Notes: generated by a model not told the origin, from the letters alone. A stretch of 64,000 bases of DNA from Batrachochytrium dendrobatidis JAM81 (GCF_000203795.2 NW_006281104.1:681993-745992), one strand, 5' to 3'. Positions 50,126-60,690 are shown, counted from the stretch's first letter. Numbers and translations: made by a program.

Positions 50126-50736
50126 TGTTATGATCGAGATTCGAATTAAACCATTACTATTTTGAATAGATTTTGTTTAAATGAATGCGGCACAATAGAT
50201 GTTCATGAAAGCGCTGGACGATGACTAACCAACTTTTAGACAGCTATACAATCTATTCATTGGCCGTGATGAAATTGTTTACGACATTACAAATCACAGC
50301 TGGTGACAAAGGAAATAAAGAGATAAATGAGAAATTATCAGTAACCAGCACTCTCAGTGTTGCTTTTTTTCAAACATTGATGAAATATGTTGGTTTGAAT
50401 GGTAAAGTCATCTACCGACTGTGTTTCTGTGCCGCGACTGGTTTGCTGAATGGACCGATTCTCTTGATTAAATACAGGACACGATCCCATTTAGTCTTGT
50501 TCTGGCAAGAACTCCAACATTCCACCTGTAAAGTTTTCTCTCTTGAACTAGATTGCATCTGATATCAGGAGTTTCCAGAATAAGCAATGAAATCAATTTA
50601 GAAAAAGTAAAATATTTAACCATTGTTTATTTTGGAGCAAAATAGTTAATCCAAAATACAGAAAAGTTGTTTTACGTGAATGCGACTGTAAAAGGTTTGA
50701 AGACCATGATAAAATAACGGCTACTCATCAAGAAGC
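50126..50736. repeat. Repeat remnants, including a TIR-element right end at about 50689
   Basis: Bases 50210-50560 resemble 51850-52140 (shared CACAGCTGGT, GAGATAAATGAGAAA and CTTGTTCTG blocks), an old dispersed repeat. At 50670-50689 TTTTACGTGAATGCGACTG-TA is a right end of the TIR family. The plus-strand ORF at 50221-50562 falls inside the repeat and is not called a gene. Confidence 0.5.
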
Positions 50737-51426
50737 TTATAAAAAGGCAACAATGGCTGCAATGACAGCAGCACCTGAAAGCATAGTGGAAGAAGCACCA
50801 GACTCGATCACATCCTCCTCAGAGTACTTGCTTTTACCTGGAGGGGTAAAGGTTGAAGTAGTGGTCTTGGTTGCGGTCTTTGTAGCGGTCTTGGTGGCAG
50901 TTGCGGTCTTGGTAGCAGTAGCAGTCTTGGTAGCAGTTGCGGTCTTGGTAGCGGTCTTGGTAGCAGTTGCAGTCTTGGTGAGCTTGGCAGGAGGCTCGGG
51001 ATCCTTATACTCCTGATCCTCTTCCTCATCTTCCTCCTCATCCTCTTCCTCCTCTTCACCTCCAGTCTTGGCAGGGGGTTGGGGATCCTTGTACTCTTGA
51101 CTCTTGGCAGGAGGCTCGGGATCCTTGTACTCTTGATCGTCATCCTCGGCGGTAGCGGCTTCGGTAGACTCGTCCCCTTCCTCGAGATCTTCGTCATCAA
51201 GTTCATCGAGTTCATCTTCGATATCTTCACCATCGGCATCTGGATCCTCCTCATCGTCAGCATCCACGGAAGCTTCCTTTGAAGGGCAGTTAGGTCCAGT
51301 GCAGGCTGGAGTGGCGGGTGTTGCAGTCTGATTAGTGGTAGCACAATCTTTTCCCTCACATTTGGGAGTGGTAGCTACAACAGTGGCAGCGAGAGCAGCA
51401 AGAATAAGAGTAGATGTGAATTGCAT
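50737..51426 (-). CDS. Secreted, probably GPI-anchored, acidic repeat protein
   Basis: It encodes 229 residues in one exon. A signal peptide (MQFTSTLILAALAATVVA) precedes a Cys-containing segment (CEGKDC, CTGPNC). A very acidic domain (DDEEDPDADGEDIEDELDEL) follows, then three copies of QEYKDPEPPAK or a close variant, and a run of TKTATATK-type repeats rich in Thr and Lys. The last 20 residues are hydrophobic (STMLSGAAVIAAIVAFL), preceded by a Ser/Gly site, as for GPI attachment. The Thr run may be O-glycosylated. It looks like a cell-surface or wall protein; no known family was recognised. Repeat number is probably variable between strains. Confidence 0.75.
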   Translation of the reverse strand: MQFTSTLILAALAATVVATTPKCEGKDCATTNQTATPATPACTGPNCPSKEASVDADDEEDPDADGEDIEDELDELDDEDLEEGDESTEAATAEDDDQEYKDPEPPAKSQEYKDPQPPAKTGGEEEEEDEEEDEEEDQEYKDPEPPAKLTKTATATKTATKTATATKTATATKTATATKTATKTATKTTTSTFTPPGKSKYSEEDVIESGASSTMLSGAAVIAAIVAFL

Positions 51427-53637
51427 TAGATTAATATGTATTGGTATGGTTGATGATTATTAAACTGGGTCATCAACCTTGTCATTTTATAATAGTCGAT
51501 GCATGACCGCTAAGGGTGATGAAATAATTAAACCTATTCAGCATCATAGCATTGTGTTATTAAGGGCGACTTACCTTGAAAGCATTGCTAGAAAACACAC
51601 ACAAGAGCCTTGAATGTGGCATAGCTGATGTAGATACATGGTTGAAATTAGCTTGATTTCCTATCAAACCAGCGCATCCCTTATGCTTACAAATAAACAA
51701 CCGCCCTAAAATCATTCATTTAAATTTATTCTCACGATAAGCCACAATGTAATATCGTCCTATTCAAGCAGCGTGGCTAAGAAGGGCTACTGCAATGTAT
51801 TCATTTCACATGAATATGGTGGTGAAACTTTGATTGCAACTGAAATGTTTAGCTTGTATAGGGTGCAATGCAAATGGTCACAGCTGGTAACAAAAGGGAC
51901 GAGCATGGAGAGATAAATGAGAAAATACCACCCTTGATGGTGTTTTTTGCGAATGCCAATGAATTGTTTGCTGGTTTGAATGGCAGGAGCATCTATCGCC
52001 CATGTATCCTGTCCTGACAACAATCTGGCTTGTTGACACGGCCAGTTTGCCGAGTGACCTGCTGGTTGTCTCAATTCAATACAGAATGTCACTTGGTCTT
52101 GTTCTGACATGGATTTCAGTGTTTTATCTAGAGTCTGTACATTAACCTAAACCAATCGTGTGATGCTACAAACGGAAAATTCACGTTTCTAACAGGCTAC
52201 AATGGCAGCTTGTTGAATGCTGTTCGAGTGTTTTCTAAATGTCATGAATTTGGAGTTTTTTGTGGCCAAATATATTTTTCCGCTCATTCTCATCTCCATT
52301 GTTTAAACATTAGCACCAGTATTGATGGATAGGGATCAAGACTGTTGTGCGGGAAATGCCCTGCCCATTATAGCTGAGTTTACGTTAATGCCAACACTCA
52401 TGTACTTGACCACTATCCGCCAATGCGACTTTAGCTAAAAGGGATTTGCCGAGTCGTCTACACGAACCGTGTAGCATGTTTCAATAATCGAGACCAACCT
52501 TCCGCCCAATCATTGCAACCATGCCACGTTTAAAATGAGGGCAGATTGCCATTCCCTGGTTTATAGCAACATATCCTGAACCAGTTTTGAAATGGCCACT
52601 GACATTCTTAAGATATTAGCAGGGTTGAAGCTAGACTTGCTATTTGAGTTGAAAGCACTCTAGTGCTAGCCAAGACTTGAGTAATGCTTTCAAAAACTCT
52701 AGTCTATTTGATACTAATAAAACACTTGTTATTCTACATTGCATGTCACTGTTACACTGCTTTGCAAAGATGTCAGCATGCAATACTTTTAATGTCATAC
52801 AACTGGCTGTTTGTTATACACCGACAGTATTTAGAGATTTACATGAATACGGCAGTGAAAAGGCTCTTCTGACTTGATAATTCTAATCGAATTTGAAGGA
52901 TAAATTGTTTCAGACCTATTATCAATCTCCAATTCCTACAGCCAAACATTGAGTGTTTGGTATATAAATAGTTATATTTCCGAGATGATCTTTGTTTTTT
53001 CAAACTCGAGGCGCGAACGTATAATACATTAGGACACAATAGAGGCCACCTTTTTGAATCCGCTCTTCTTTTCAGTTTAAAACTATAGCTTGATTGTATG
53101 CATTATATGATGACTGTTGTATCTGAGAATTAAAGATGCCAATTGGATAAGCAGTCAATTAGGAGAACGCAACAAATATTTAATCATTGTTTATTTCAAA
53201 GCAGAAAATAGTGACTGCAAGATAGTGATCCATTTTACGTGAATATGGCTGTAAATTTTGATTCAAAATTTAAAACAGGTGCTTATAATTTTTCAGACTA
53301 AACCAGAGCTGCCAAACCCTGATTATGATTTGTAGAAAAGGCAAGTTTGTGTAAAGTCGGACATTGCTCCAAATGTCGGGCCTTTAAAATCCATAGTCTG
53401 CACGTGTAAAGGGTTCGATCCTACCACTTTTTGCGTTCCCATATGCTTGGCATTGGCTTTTCCTGTATTCTTAAACCACCAAGCCGAACAGGGTAAGCTC
53501 AAAGCACATGATGTTTTTTGCATCTCAAGAATACGGCTAATACGCGCCATAAATGGAGATAGGCGTATGGGGCTGCTGATGCTTCAATGAGCTAGACGTG
53601 CTCATTACTGTTACAGGATTCGGCCCATAATAACAAT
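51427..53637. repeat. Gene-free, repeat-derived region
   Basis: No supported gene in 2.2 kb. Right ends of the TIR family appear at about 51813 (CACATGAATATGGTGG), 52855 (ACATGAATACGGCAG) and 53251 (TTTTACGTGAATATGGCTG-TA). The internal GGCGCGAACGTAT block is at about 53012-53025. A second old repeat spans about 51850-52140. The region looks like a graveyard of short elements. Confidence 0.55.
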
Positions 53638-53987
53638 ATGAGCAGAACTGGTATGTGCGGCGGTAATGGTATTGCTTTTGTTTATGCATTTGGTTTAGAT
53701 TGAAATCGTTAAAGGAAAGTCGCAAGGACGCTGCTGTTTTGAAGGTTACTGCAATACCAATATACTCTTCAACCCCAGAAAATAGATCTTCCATTGGCGA
53801 TCACCAGAAATTTGTCAAACTGTTCATAAAACAGGCTGAAGCTCGACCAAATCTCTCAACACTGAGCTACATCCTGCATATATCTGATACCAAGCAAATC
53901 AGCACTTGGTTACACTTGTCAGTACCATTGGTTACCCTGGCTGTACAGGCCTTATTGATAATTCAGCATTATACTGCTACACCTTAA
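53638..53987 (+). CDS. Possible small membrane protein upstream of the velvet gene
   Basis: A frame from 53699 to 53987 encodes LKSLKESRKDAAVLKVTAIP through a hydrophobic helix (STWLHLSVPLVTLAVQALLI) to a stop. It lacks an in-frame ATG. A 17-nt first exon at 53638-53654 (ATG AGC AGA ACT GGT AT) joined over a 44-nt intron would supply one in phase, giving about 101 residues, but the donor (GTGCGG) is weak. I recognise no family. It ends 27 bp before the velvet gene on the same strand. Confidence 0.35.
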
Positions 53988-54014
53988 TCTATTCCGGCTC
54001 AACCTACTTGAGCA

Positions 54015-55868
54015 ATGAGTGAATGTACTAATTCTCACTCAGCTCAACAGCAGCAACAACACAGTCAGCAGAATCTTGTAGCCGAAGCTGGCACAAAAGA
54101 GCATCCGATTCGAAACAATTTTGAAAAAGACTTTGTGATTCTTCACACATCACCCCCATCAACTGTTGGCAACGTCTATGACGCTCACTACTATCGCTCC
54201 AATGGCATAGATCAAGAGTATCATGCACAGGTAATTCAGCAACCGGCATACACTCGATGTAGCGGACTTTCTAATAATGGAGCAATTACTTGTCCCATCG
54301 AGCCCTGTATATCTGTCCAGCTGCATGGTGTAGCAATGTCTGGATCATCAGAGAATCAGTAAGTCATCTTTCATTGAAAACTCTTTGTTTGCGCTACACT
54401 CGACTCCTGTTTTCACTCCTTAACATTGTTTATTACTCTTGCTATACTTTTGTGGTATATATTCCATGCGCTGATGCTTTTTATAAAAATTTTAAAGAAT
54501 CCGAGATTATGGATTAGCGATGGTTTGCAGGGATAATGCCAAAATGGTTTTAGATACTTTGTTTACTATTAGTCATCATGGATGCATTTGAACCATCGGC
54601 TCAGGGGTTCAAAGCATGCATTTAACGGTTATGTTGAACAGCTTTGCACCAACACAGCCCTGGCTCTGAAACTCCATTATCGAATAGATCCTTCATCCCA
54701 CCATGTCTGATGTGTCATGCGAATTACTAATCCCAACCACTGCATGGATAAATTCTTGTAAACTCATGATACTATCAATAGGACTGATGTTGGCATTCCA
54801 GATATTGATTGTTTAATTGCCCAAGCCTACTTGACTTGTTCAAATGGCACAAGTGATCTCAACTACTATTCTAGAACCATGGCTCGTACTTACTCTACAG
54901 CAATGGACCATTCGAAGCTGCAGAATGACGACGAGTTCAAGTCCTTTATTCAAAATACCTCGGTGACTGTTGCTAACAATGCCCGGACGCCTTTAATACA
55001 TTCCGATGCTACTCAAAGAGTAACTTGTCAAGATGAGGCCGATCAGGCACACTTGGGCTTTTACTCTCAAGGTAAAGTTCATATACTAATGCCAATTCAT
55101 CAGTTTCAGGATGCCACCTGTATTGTTTAAAGCAAGAAATGTCTTGACACATGAATTGAATCACGTTCACTTGTGGAAATCAGATGTCGACCATCACACA
55201 TCACCCCATAGTCCACCCTGCATAGTAGATGATACTACATACTTGCCTGATACAGATTATCCACAGTCTCAAGTTCCTGTAGATTTTGCATCCCACACAA
55301 CACCGCCAAATACTATACAATCTATCAGCGATAAATCAGAATGGAGAGACATTACTAGCCATGTCTTGGTAAATCGGTCAGTGCAAGCACAGATACCTAC
55401 TCTGTGTGGAAATCAGACTGCTGCCGCCGACATTGCTACTGACCTAGATAACAATCGAGGAGTATTTTTCTTTTTTCCGGATTTGGGAATACGCATTCCT
55501 GGCAAATTCAAGATCCGAATCATTATTTCGAAAATACAGCTCGAGTGGGTTAGAGTTGTCTGATTCAGATCTCACTTTGTTGCTTTAACCTAATAACCTG
55601 TTGGTTTGTCATGTTTAGTGAAAGCCAGCGTGATGAGCCAATATCTGCAAAAAATATTGTTCTGGCTGAAGTGGTAACCAACGCATTTATTAGCCATTCC
55701 CCAAACTCGTGGACTGGCCATCATGGTAAGCTTAACTGCACTTGTTGTTTGTATCCATCACTTGTTGATTTCATTTTGAATTCTATTTTCCTAGCGCCGA
55801 CACAGCTATCTAAACATTTCTCTCGACAAGGGGTGAGAATCCCCTTGTTCAAGACTAGAAGAAATTGA
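54015..55868 (+). CDS. Velvet-domain regulatory protein
   Basis: Velvet proteins are fungal DNA-binding regulators of development and secondary metabolism. I read five exons: 54015-54358, 54782-55071, 55133-55544, 55619-55725 and 55795-55868, for about 408 residues. The velvet core appears in pieces: YHAQVIQQPAYTRCSGLSNN with PCISVQL (exon 1), DCLIAQAYLTCSNGTSD (exon 2), NRGVFFFFPDLGIRIPGKFK (exon 3), SESQRDEPISAKN (exons 3-4) and LSKHFSRQGVRIPLFK (exon 5). An insertion of about 190 low-complexity residues splits the domain. For intron 2 the acceptor at 55131-55132 keeps frame; a nearer CAG at 55109 would cause early termination. The first intron (423 nt) is unusually long. Confidence 0.75.
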
Positions 55869-56325
55869 TCATTCCTAAATAAATGATCCACTTATTTTTA
55901 GTAATCAGCAGCTTATTAGTATGGCTTTGAATTGAGTGGGTCATTGTCGAATGATCCTTTCAATGTGGGGTAAACTATACAGATTGCTGTTTGAGTCATG
56001 AGGAAAATTGTCAAGGATTGACTGAATTCTGCAGTCTACAGCCCTATTCACGCAAAATAGATCACTACATAACAAACAGTCAGTCTCGTCAAATGATGAT
56101 GTCAGTTTACTGGACAGTATTGTGTTGACTAAACTCCTTGATAGAATGACTGGGTTTTGTTTTCTATGCTGATCCTTGAAAATGTTGGGAAATAGACAGA
56201 TTCTAATTGTGAATATCTAAAAACTCTCAAATGTTATTCATTATTGTAGTTGTGATGTTTTTCAGTTAAAATCCTGGTAGTGAGCCATTCGGATATACAA
56301 GTTGTATGATATTGGTAGTGACAAT

Positions 56326-57537
56326 TTAAAACTGATATGCGAGCATTTTCTTGGAAATTTTATCTACAAATGGGACAGATTTGTTGTGGAAATCAGCCTG
56401 CTTGAAATTATACCAGTGGCTAGACTTTTGGAATTCCGGAATAGTCATTAACACACTTTCATCTTCTGAATCTGTATCGCTGACATTGATTTCTTTCTCG
56501 CCGTGGTCGTAATTCATGCCTTTGACTGTTCCAAATTATGATACAATGTTGGTTCAGTCAGCCAAAAGTATTTTGAGCATTTGTCTGTTGGAGGAACATT
56601 GGCGCACTCTTGACTATCAAAGTATTTCAGAATCTTGGGGATACGGTCTTTTAACATATTAAAAGTCAGTGTACAGTGCTTAAATCTGGGACATTTTGAT
56701 ACCAACTTATAGTATAGACGATAGCGAGCAAAAATCCTAAAAGAATTAGTCAATTCTATAGATTTTTGTAATTTCCCTAGTAGGGGAATATTATTTTGTG
56801 GTGTCACTTTTTAGATATGGAAAAGTCTTTTAGCAGCATTCTATCAAACATTTCAATTTCAATCCGCTCCTTTAGCTTTACTAGTTTCTCTGCTACCACA
56901 AAATGATGGAGATTTGCTCTCGATTCATTTTCATAGGCCAGATAAAGATTCTCTTTGATATCAATACAGAGTTTAGCAAGTAGTTCTTGTTCTGTTGGTT
57001 GTTCTCTAAGTAATTCATTGTATTGAGCTGTAGCAAATACTGGTTGAGGGACTGGTCGATTATCACTGTATCACTGGTACTTTTGCTCCTCTGCGAATGT
57101 TCGTAAGAGCCTCTGTACATCTTCAAATTCATTCACTCTAGTTTCTGTTGATTGTCTCCTATTAGTAGTTCTTGGTGTTTGGTATGAATCATTGGAATCA
57201 GTGGAATCCATTCTCCGTCTTCTATTTGGGACAAGTTCATTCTGTTGTTCATCACCTTCTTGTTGATTGTTTTCAATTGGTATGGTCATACCCAAATCAT
57301 TTGTATCGGGATGAGGCAAGTCAGGTCCAGATGACAAAGGAACAGCTTGAGTAATTGGAGGACTACGTTCTTGTAAACTGGATAGATTAAATCCAGACCA
57401 AGGAAAGTACAGGTTGTTTGATGATTGTTAATAGCAGGAATGGTCAACAATTGTTTTTTTGCTGTGGTCGAAAGGGAATTGTACTGAAGCATAAATTGTT
57501 CTGCTGTCATCACATCTAATTCTCTACACCAATTCAT
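56326..57537 (-). pseudogene. Decayed or heavily spliced ORF cluster, unrecognised
   Basis: Five overlapping minus-strand frames (57537-57286, 57337-57071, 57132-56893, 56807-56514, 56517-56326) follow one another with frame changes. Pieces include CRELDVMTAEQFMLQYNSLS, an acidic/Gln-rich segment (IPIENNQQEGDEQQNELVPN) and NDSYQTPRTTNRRQSTETRV, then FRIFARYRLYYKLVSKCPRF and SDTDSEDESVLMTIPEFQKS. I find no splice sites that clearly join them. Either this is a frameshifted remnant of a mobile-element gene or a gene with introns I cannot resolve. It points away from the HNH gene. Confidence 0.4.
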
Positions 57538-57675
57538 TAGTTTAGCAGCAGGTCGTCATTTCATAGTCGTAGTCGGACTCCATTTTTATCAAGAAATTAG
57601 TCGTGGATATACCAAGACAATGAAATTCATATTTCAAATGTGGATATGATAAGAGTCTCCCATTAAGCATCAAGT

Positions 57676-57750
57676 ATGAATCTGGAACAGAGACTCCTAG
57701 TATAACTAATGAACTTCCCATTATTCTGTTCTATTCATTTTGACCCAGAT
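57676..57750. repeat. Direct repeat, copy A (upstream of HNH gene)
   Basis: It begins ATGAATCTGGAACAGAGACT and continues through AACTAATGAACTTCCCATTA. It is nearly identical to 58879-58954 over about 62 bp, then similar for about 15 more (TTTTGACCCAGATT versus TTCTGACCGAGATT). Confidence 0.8.
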
Positions 57751-57801
57751 TGTGGCGGTGTTTTCACAGAATGAGGTTTCATATTTCTTTCCTAAAATAA
57801 A

Positions 57802-58797
57802 ATGGACTTTTCACAAACAAAACTGTTGCTCCAGCAATATTACAACATTAACAGTGAATGCATCCCACAGCAAAGGGAGAAATCGAAATGGAAACCCGAA
57901 AACAACTTTGGTTTCTTGCTGGGAGTAATTGCTTTTGGAATGGCTACTCACAGAACTCAACTTCACAGCTTACTGGTTTCTAGGCAATTTAAAGACCAAG
58001 AAAACGCTTTTATCGACTCAATGTTTGACTATTATATTCGGCCTTTTCACAAGAGCTACATTACTGATTCAGAAATCTGCCATACTCCCTTCGCAGTTTC
58101 TTCAGGGACTCCATCAAGAACTAATTCTGCAGAAGATTTAGGTGGTGTGCCAAAAGAAAAGGAGTTGCTCCACAAGGATTTGAAAAAGGCTGTGGTCAAG
58201 AGGGATGTTGTTTGCTTGTTTTGTTGGAACCGAAAATCTCTTACAGGCGCTCATATTATTGCTCAAAAAAATGTCCCAATGGCTTATGACGAAGATTCCC
58301 TATTCAAACGAGCTGGAATAACACAAAAACACCAAGTGCAAAATGGGTTGCTGTTATGCAGAAATTGTCACGATGAATTTGATTTGTTGAAGCAATATGT
58401 GGACGTTGCTGATGATAAGCTTGTGGTCAAGGTGGTCAACGAGACGAATGACCCAACAAATGACAAGCACAAGAAGTGGATTGAGACAATTGAAGATTTG
58501 GAAGTTATCCGCAGAACAAGGCAAAAGAGATGGACTGATATTGATAACCGACAATCAATGGAATCCAATGGAGAAATGGCGTTGTATTTCGTCCAAAACA
58601 ACCCAACCAAATTACCAAACAGAAACGCTTTGGAATTCCACAAGACAGCCTGTATGATTTGGCGAATGGCTGGCGGTGCCGAAACAGATGATGAATACTG
58701 TTCGGATGATGATGATTTGGTTCCAGTAGACACTGCTGCGTTGAAAAGACGGTTTAAAATCCAAGATTCAGACGAAACTCTAAATATCGTTTCTTGA
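57802..58797 (+). CDS. HNH-endonuclease domain protein on a mobile segment
   Basis: It is a single exon of 331 residues. The HNH domain lies at about residues 125-200: KRDVVCLFCWNRKSLTGAHI (CxxC, then the AH of the first catalytic His), then VQNGLLLCRNCHDEFDLL (N, a second CxxC, and the final H). The order matches HNH_2-type zinc-stabilised nucleases. The N-terminal 120 residues (FGFLLGVIAFGMATHRTQLH) and acidic C-terminus (TDDEYCSDDDDLVPVDTAAL) are not recognised. No signal peptide. It lies within a 3-kb insertion in a TIR element and is bracketed by direct repeats, so it may be part of a selfish element. HNH domains also occur on some secreted or nuclear effector families; nothing here decides. 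Confidence 0.8.
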   Translation: MDFSQTKLLLQQYYNINSECIPQQREKSKWKPENNFGFLLGVIAFGMATHRTQLHSLLVSRQFKDQENAFIDSMFDYYIRPFHKSYITDSEICHTPFAVSSGTPSRTNSAEDLGGVPKEKELLHKDLKKAVVKRDVVCLFCWNRKSLTGAHIIAQKNVPMAYDEDSLFKRAGITQKHQVQNGLLLCRNCHDEFDLLKQYVDVADDKLVVKVVNETNDPTNDKHKKWIETIEDLEVIRRTRQKRWTDIDNRQSMESNGEMALYFVQNNPTKLPNRNALEFHKTACMIWRMAGGAETDDEYCSDDDDLVPVDTAALKRRFKIQDSDETLNIVS

Positions 58798-58878
58798 CTT
58801 TTAATAAATGTAATGCTGTTTATATTGTATACTTTTAGTAAATACGATGCCGTCGCTATTTAATATGAATCAAGTTAA

Positions 58879-58954
58879 ATGAATCTGGAACAGAGACTCC
58901 TAATATAACTAATGAACTTCCCATTATTCTGTTTTAAGCTTTCTGACCGAGATT
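58879..58954. repeat. Direct repeat, copy B (downstream of HNH gene)
   Basis: This is the same orientation and nearly the same sequence as 57676-57750. The two copies are 1.2 kb apart with the HNH gene exactly between them. Confidence 0.8.
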
Positions 58955-59719
58955 CTATCTCAGATAAATGGTTGTTTTTACAACTTTGGACTTGTGACTG
59001 TCGTTTAAGAAAACTGAAGAAGCAATCTCAATGAAAGGAGCACTTAGTATGAGTCTGGCACAAACTAAACACCACTAATCTTTGCTCATACAACTGCCCT
59101 AATAACTCAAATCAAAGTTGATGCCACAGGCAATAATCATTTCAACAACATTCCCTAGGTTTTACTATGAGATATAGGCTAAAATACCTGATATCATTTG
59201 GTGCCTTATCTATACTACTACTATTGATTGACAGTATCAGTGTGGTCGACCCATCATATGGACTGCGATGCATGAGCATGTGCATGAGCATGTGCCGAAC
59301 TTGCCGATCGTACAATGTATGACAGCTAAAAGTGGAGAAAAGGATCATTCCAGTTCAAAACTGTTTGCATTTTCGTGCTACAAATTGACTGCTCCAATAG
59401 ACATTTTCAATTTTTGTTTCAGATACAATGTCCATTACATGATACACACAAAATGTAATTATTACATATTCATAAAACAATACAAGTCACTGAATGAATA
59501 CAAGCATTTTTTGTGAATATGACTGTAAACACAGTAGTGTGCACGTCAAGCGAATAGGTTGAAATACATGTGTATTCCAACGCCACTTTCAAGATCCAAG
59601 CCGTTTCGTGAATCTTGAAATGATAAAAACCTTGATGATTTAATTCGATAGTCTATTCATACATTCAGCAGTTTAAGCTACAACATTGTTTGACACATAT
59701 AACTTATTAACAATCTATC

Positions 59720-60136
59720 ATGAAGTCATCTATTATTTTTTTAACAGCAAGCTCGCTATGCATAATGATCAACGCAGTACCAGTCGATCCAAATGGCGAT
59801 GTTTCAAACGTGAAGAAAAATGATGATTTGTCTGATACTGTGCATTCAGGTATAAACGAACAGCATTCTAGCGAAAAGCCGGTAGGCGAACGGTCTGCAT
59901 CTTCAAATTCTAAGCTATCGAGAAGTCAGAGAAGGCAAATAAAGAAGCAGCAGAAGAAAATAGAGAAGCAAAAAAAGAAGAAAGACCTGCTACTCAAGAA
60001 AAGAAAGAAAATGGAGGAAGATTTGCGTAAAGAAGAAGAGAAGCGACGTAGAAAGAAACTTAGAGAGGAAGAAAAGCTACGTAAAAAGCGACAGGAGTTG
60101 GAAGAGAAGCAGCGCAAAAAGGAGAATGGTAATTGA
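59720..60136 (+). CDS. Small secreted Lys/Glu/Arg-rich protein, array copy 1
   Basis: It encodes 138 residues. The signal peptide (MKSSIIFLTASSLCIMINA) is followed by VPVDPNGDVSNVKKND, a Ser-rich spacer, and a highly charged helix of about 75 residues (KEEEKRRRKKLREEEKLRKK) ending KQRKKENGN. The charged part would form a single helix or coiled coil. It is the longest and most divergent of three tandem paralogues (others at 61569 and 63356). The ATG is 195 bp after the right end of a TIR element. Function is unknown; the signal peptide indicates secretion. Confidence 0.78.
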   Translation: MKSSIIFLTASSLCIMINAVPVDPNGDVSNVKKNDDLSDTVHSGINEQHSSEKPVGERSASSNSKLSRSQRRQIKKQQKKIEKQKKKKDLLLKKRKKMEEDLRKEEEKRRRKKLREEEKLRKKRQELEEKQRKKENGN

Positions 60137-60333
60137 ACAACAATCACCTTCAACCAGAGCGATCAGCCAGCCAGTCATGCATTTACCTTCTACTTGCTAT
60201 ACGCAACACACCCACTTTCTATTTATTAAACTTGCACTCATCTTAAAATAATATTAATTGAATCAGTTTAAAATAAAATTTGGCAATCATACAAACGAGT
60301 AATTTATTTGGAAATACAATATGCAGCCAAACA

Positions 60334-60690
60334 CTACATTGATTTCTGTTTCTTTGTAACAGATGTTGGGATCGGATCATCTGTGTATTGATCCACTTGA
60401 TCCTCATTGGTATCGCTTTCTTGATAGTCGTCCGAGTCATCACCATGCATGGAACCACATTGTTTCTGGCCAGTACTAAATGGCTCATCAGGTATTTGAG
60501 TAAGTATATGGGTCAAGTACTGATTGCATTGCTGTTGAGCCTGTCCCAAGTGCGAGATAAGCTGTCTGACCATGTCCACTGGGTTCGAAATGGATGCAGT
60601 ACCATCAGAGCCAGTATCCAATGGAATATCAATCGTATATGGTGATGAGTCGGCAGTGTTTTTGTAAACACACACAATCTGTTGCAACAT
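60334..60690 (-). CDS. Small acidic protein, array copy 1 (unrecognised)
   Basis: It encodes 118 residues from the ATG at 60690 (MLQQIVCVYKNTADSSPYTI). The middle (NPVDMVRQLISHLGQAQQQC) is helical; the C-terminal half is acidic (DDSDDYQESDTNEDQVDQYT) with a basic tail (TKKQKSM). Size and layout faintly recall the KEOPS subunit GON7, but that is a guess. No signal peptide. A near-identical copy lies at 62109, with an Ile/Met change (THILTQ/THMLTQ). Its start codon is 16 bp from the end of a TIR element. It is transcribed towards the secreted-protein gene. Confidence 0.6.
   Translation of the reverse strand: MLQQIVCVYKNTADSSPYTIDIPLDTGSDGTASISNPVDMVRQLISHLGQAQQQCNQYLTHILTQIPDEPFSTGQKQCGSMHGDDSDDYQESDTNEDQVDQYTDDPIPTSVTKKQKSM

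Larger units (their letters stand above)
56039..59525. mobile_element. TIR element split by a 3-kb insertion
   Basis: The left end TA-CAGCCCTATTCACGCAAAA at 56039 and about 140 following bases match the 60707 copy nearly base for base, up to GCTGATCCTTG at about 56182. The match resumes at about 59222 (TTGATTGACAGTATCAG) and runs to the right end TGTGAATATGACTG-TA at 59525. Between the joints about 200 bp of the element are replaced by about 3 kb of foreign sequence with an HNH gene. Confidence 0.75.

Noticed and set aside
50753..51016. Plus-strand ORF of Val/Ala repeats
   Set aside because: It is the complement of the Thr/Lys repeat run of the secreted protein on the other strand.
53385..53420. 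tRNA-like T-loop (GGTTCGATCCTACC)
   Set aside because: The flanking bases do not pair into a T-stem and no D-arm, anticodon arm or acceptor stem fits on either strand.
55072..55110. Frameshift in the velvet gene
   Set aside because: Using the AG at 55131-55132 instead of the CAG at 55109 restores the frame, so a broken gene is not required.
59268..59516. ORF starting MHEHVHEHVPNLP inside TIR elements (also 61069 and 62883)
   Set aside because: It lies entirely in the short TIR element, its start varies between copies through a small repeat, and it resembles no transposase fragment.
59926..60153. Minus-strand Ser/Phe-rich ORF (also 61653-61928 and 63440-63715)
   Set aside because: Antisense shadows of the Lys/Glu-rich repeats of the secreted genes.
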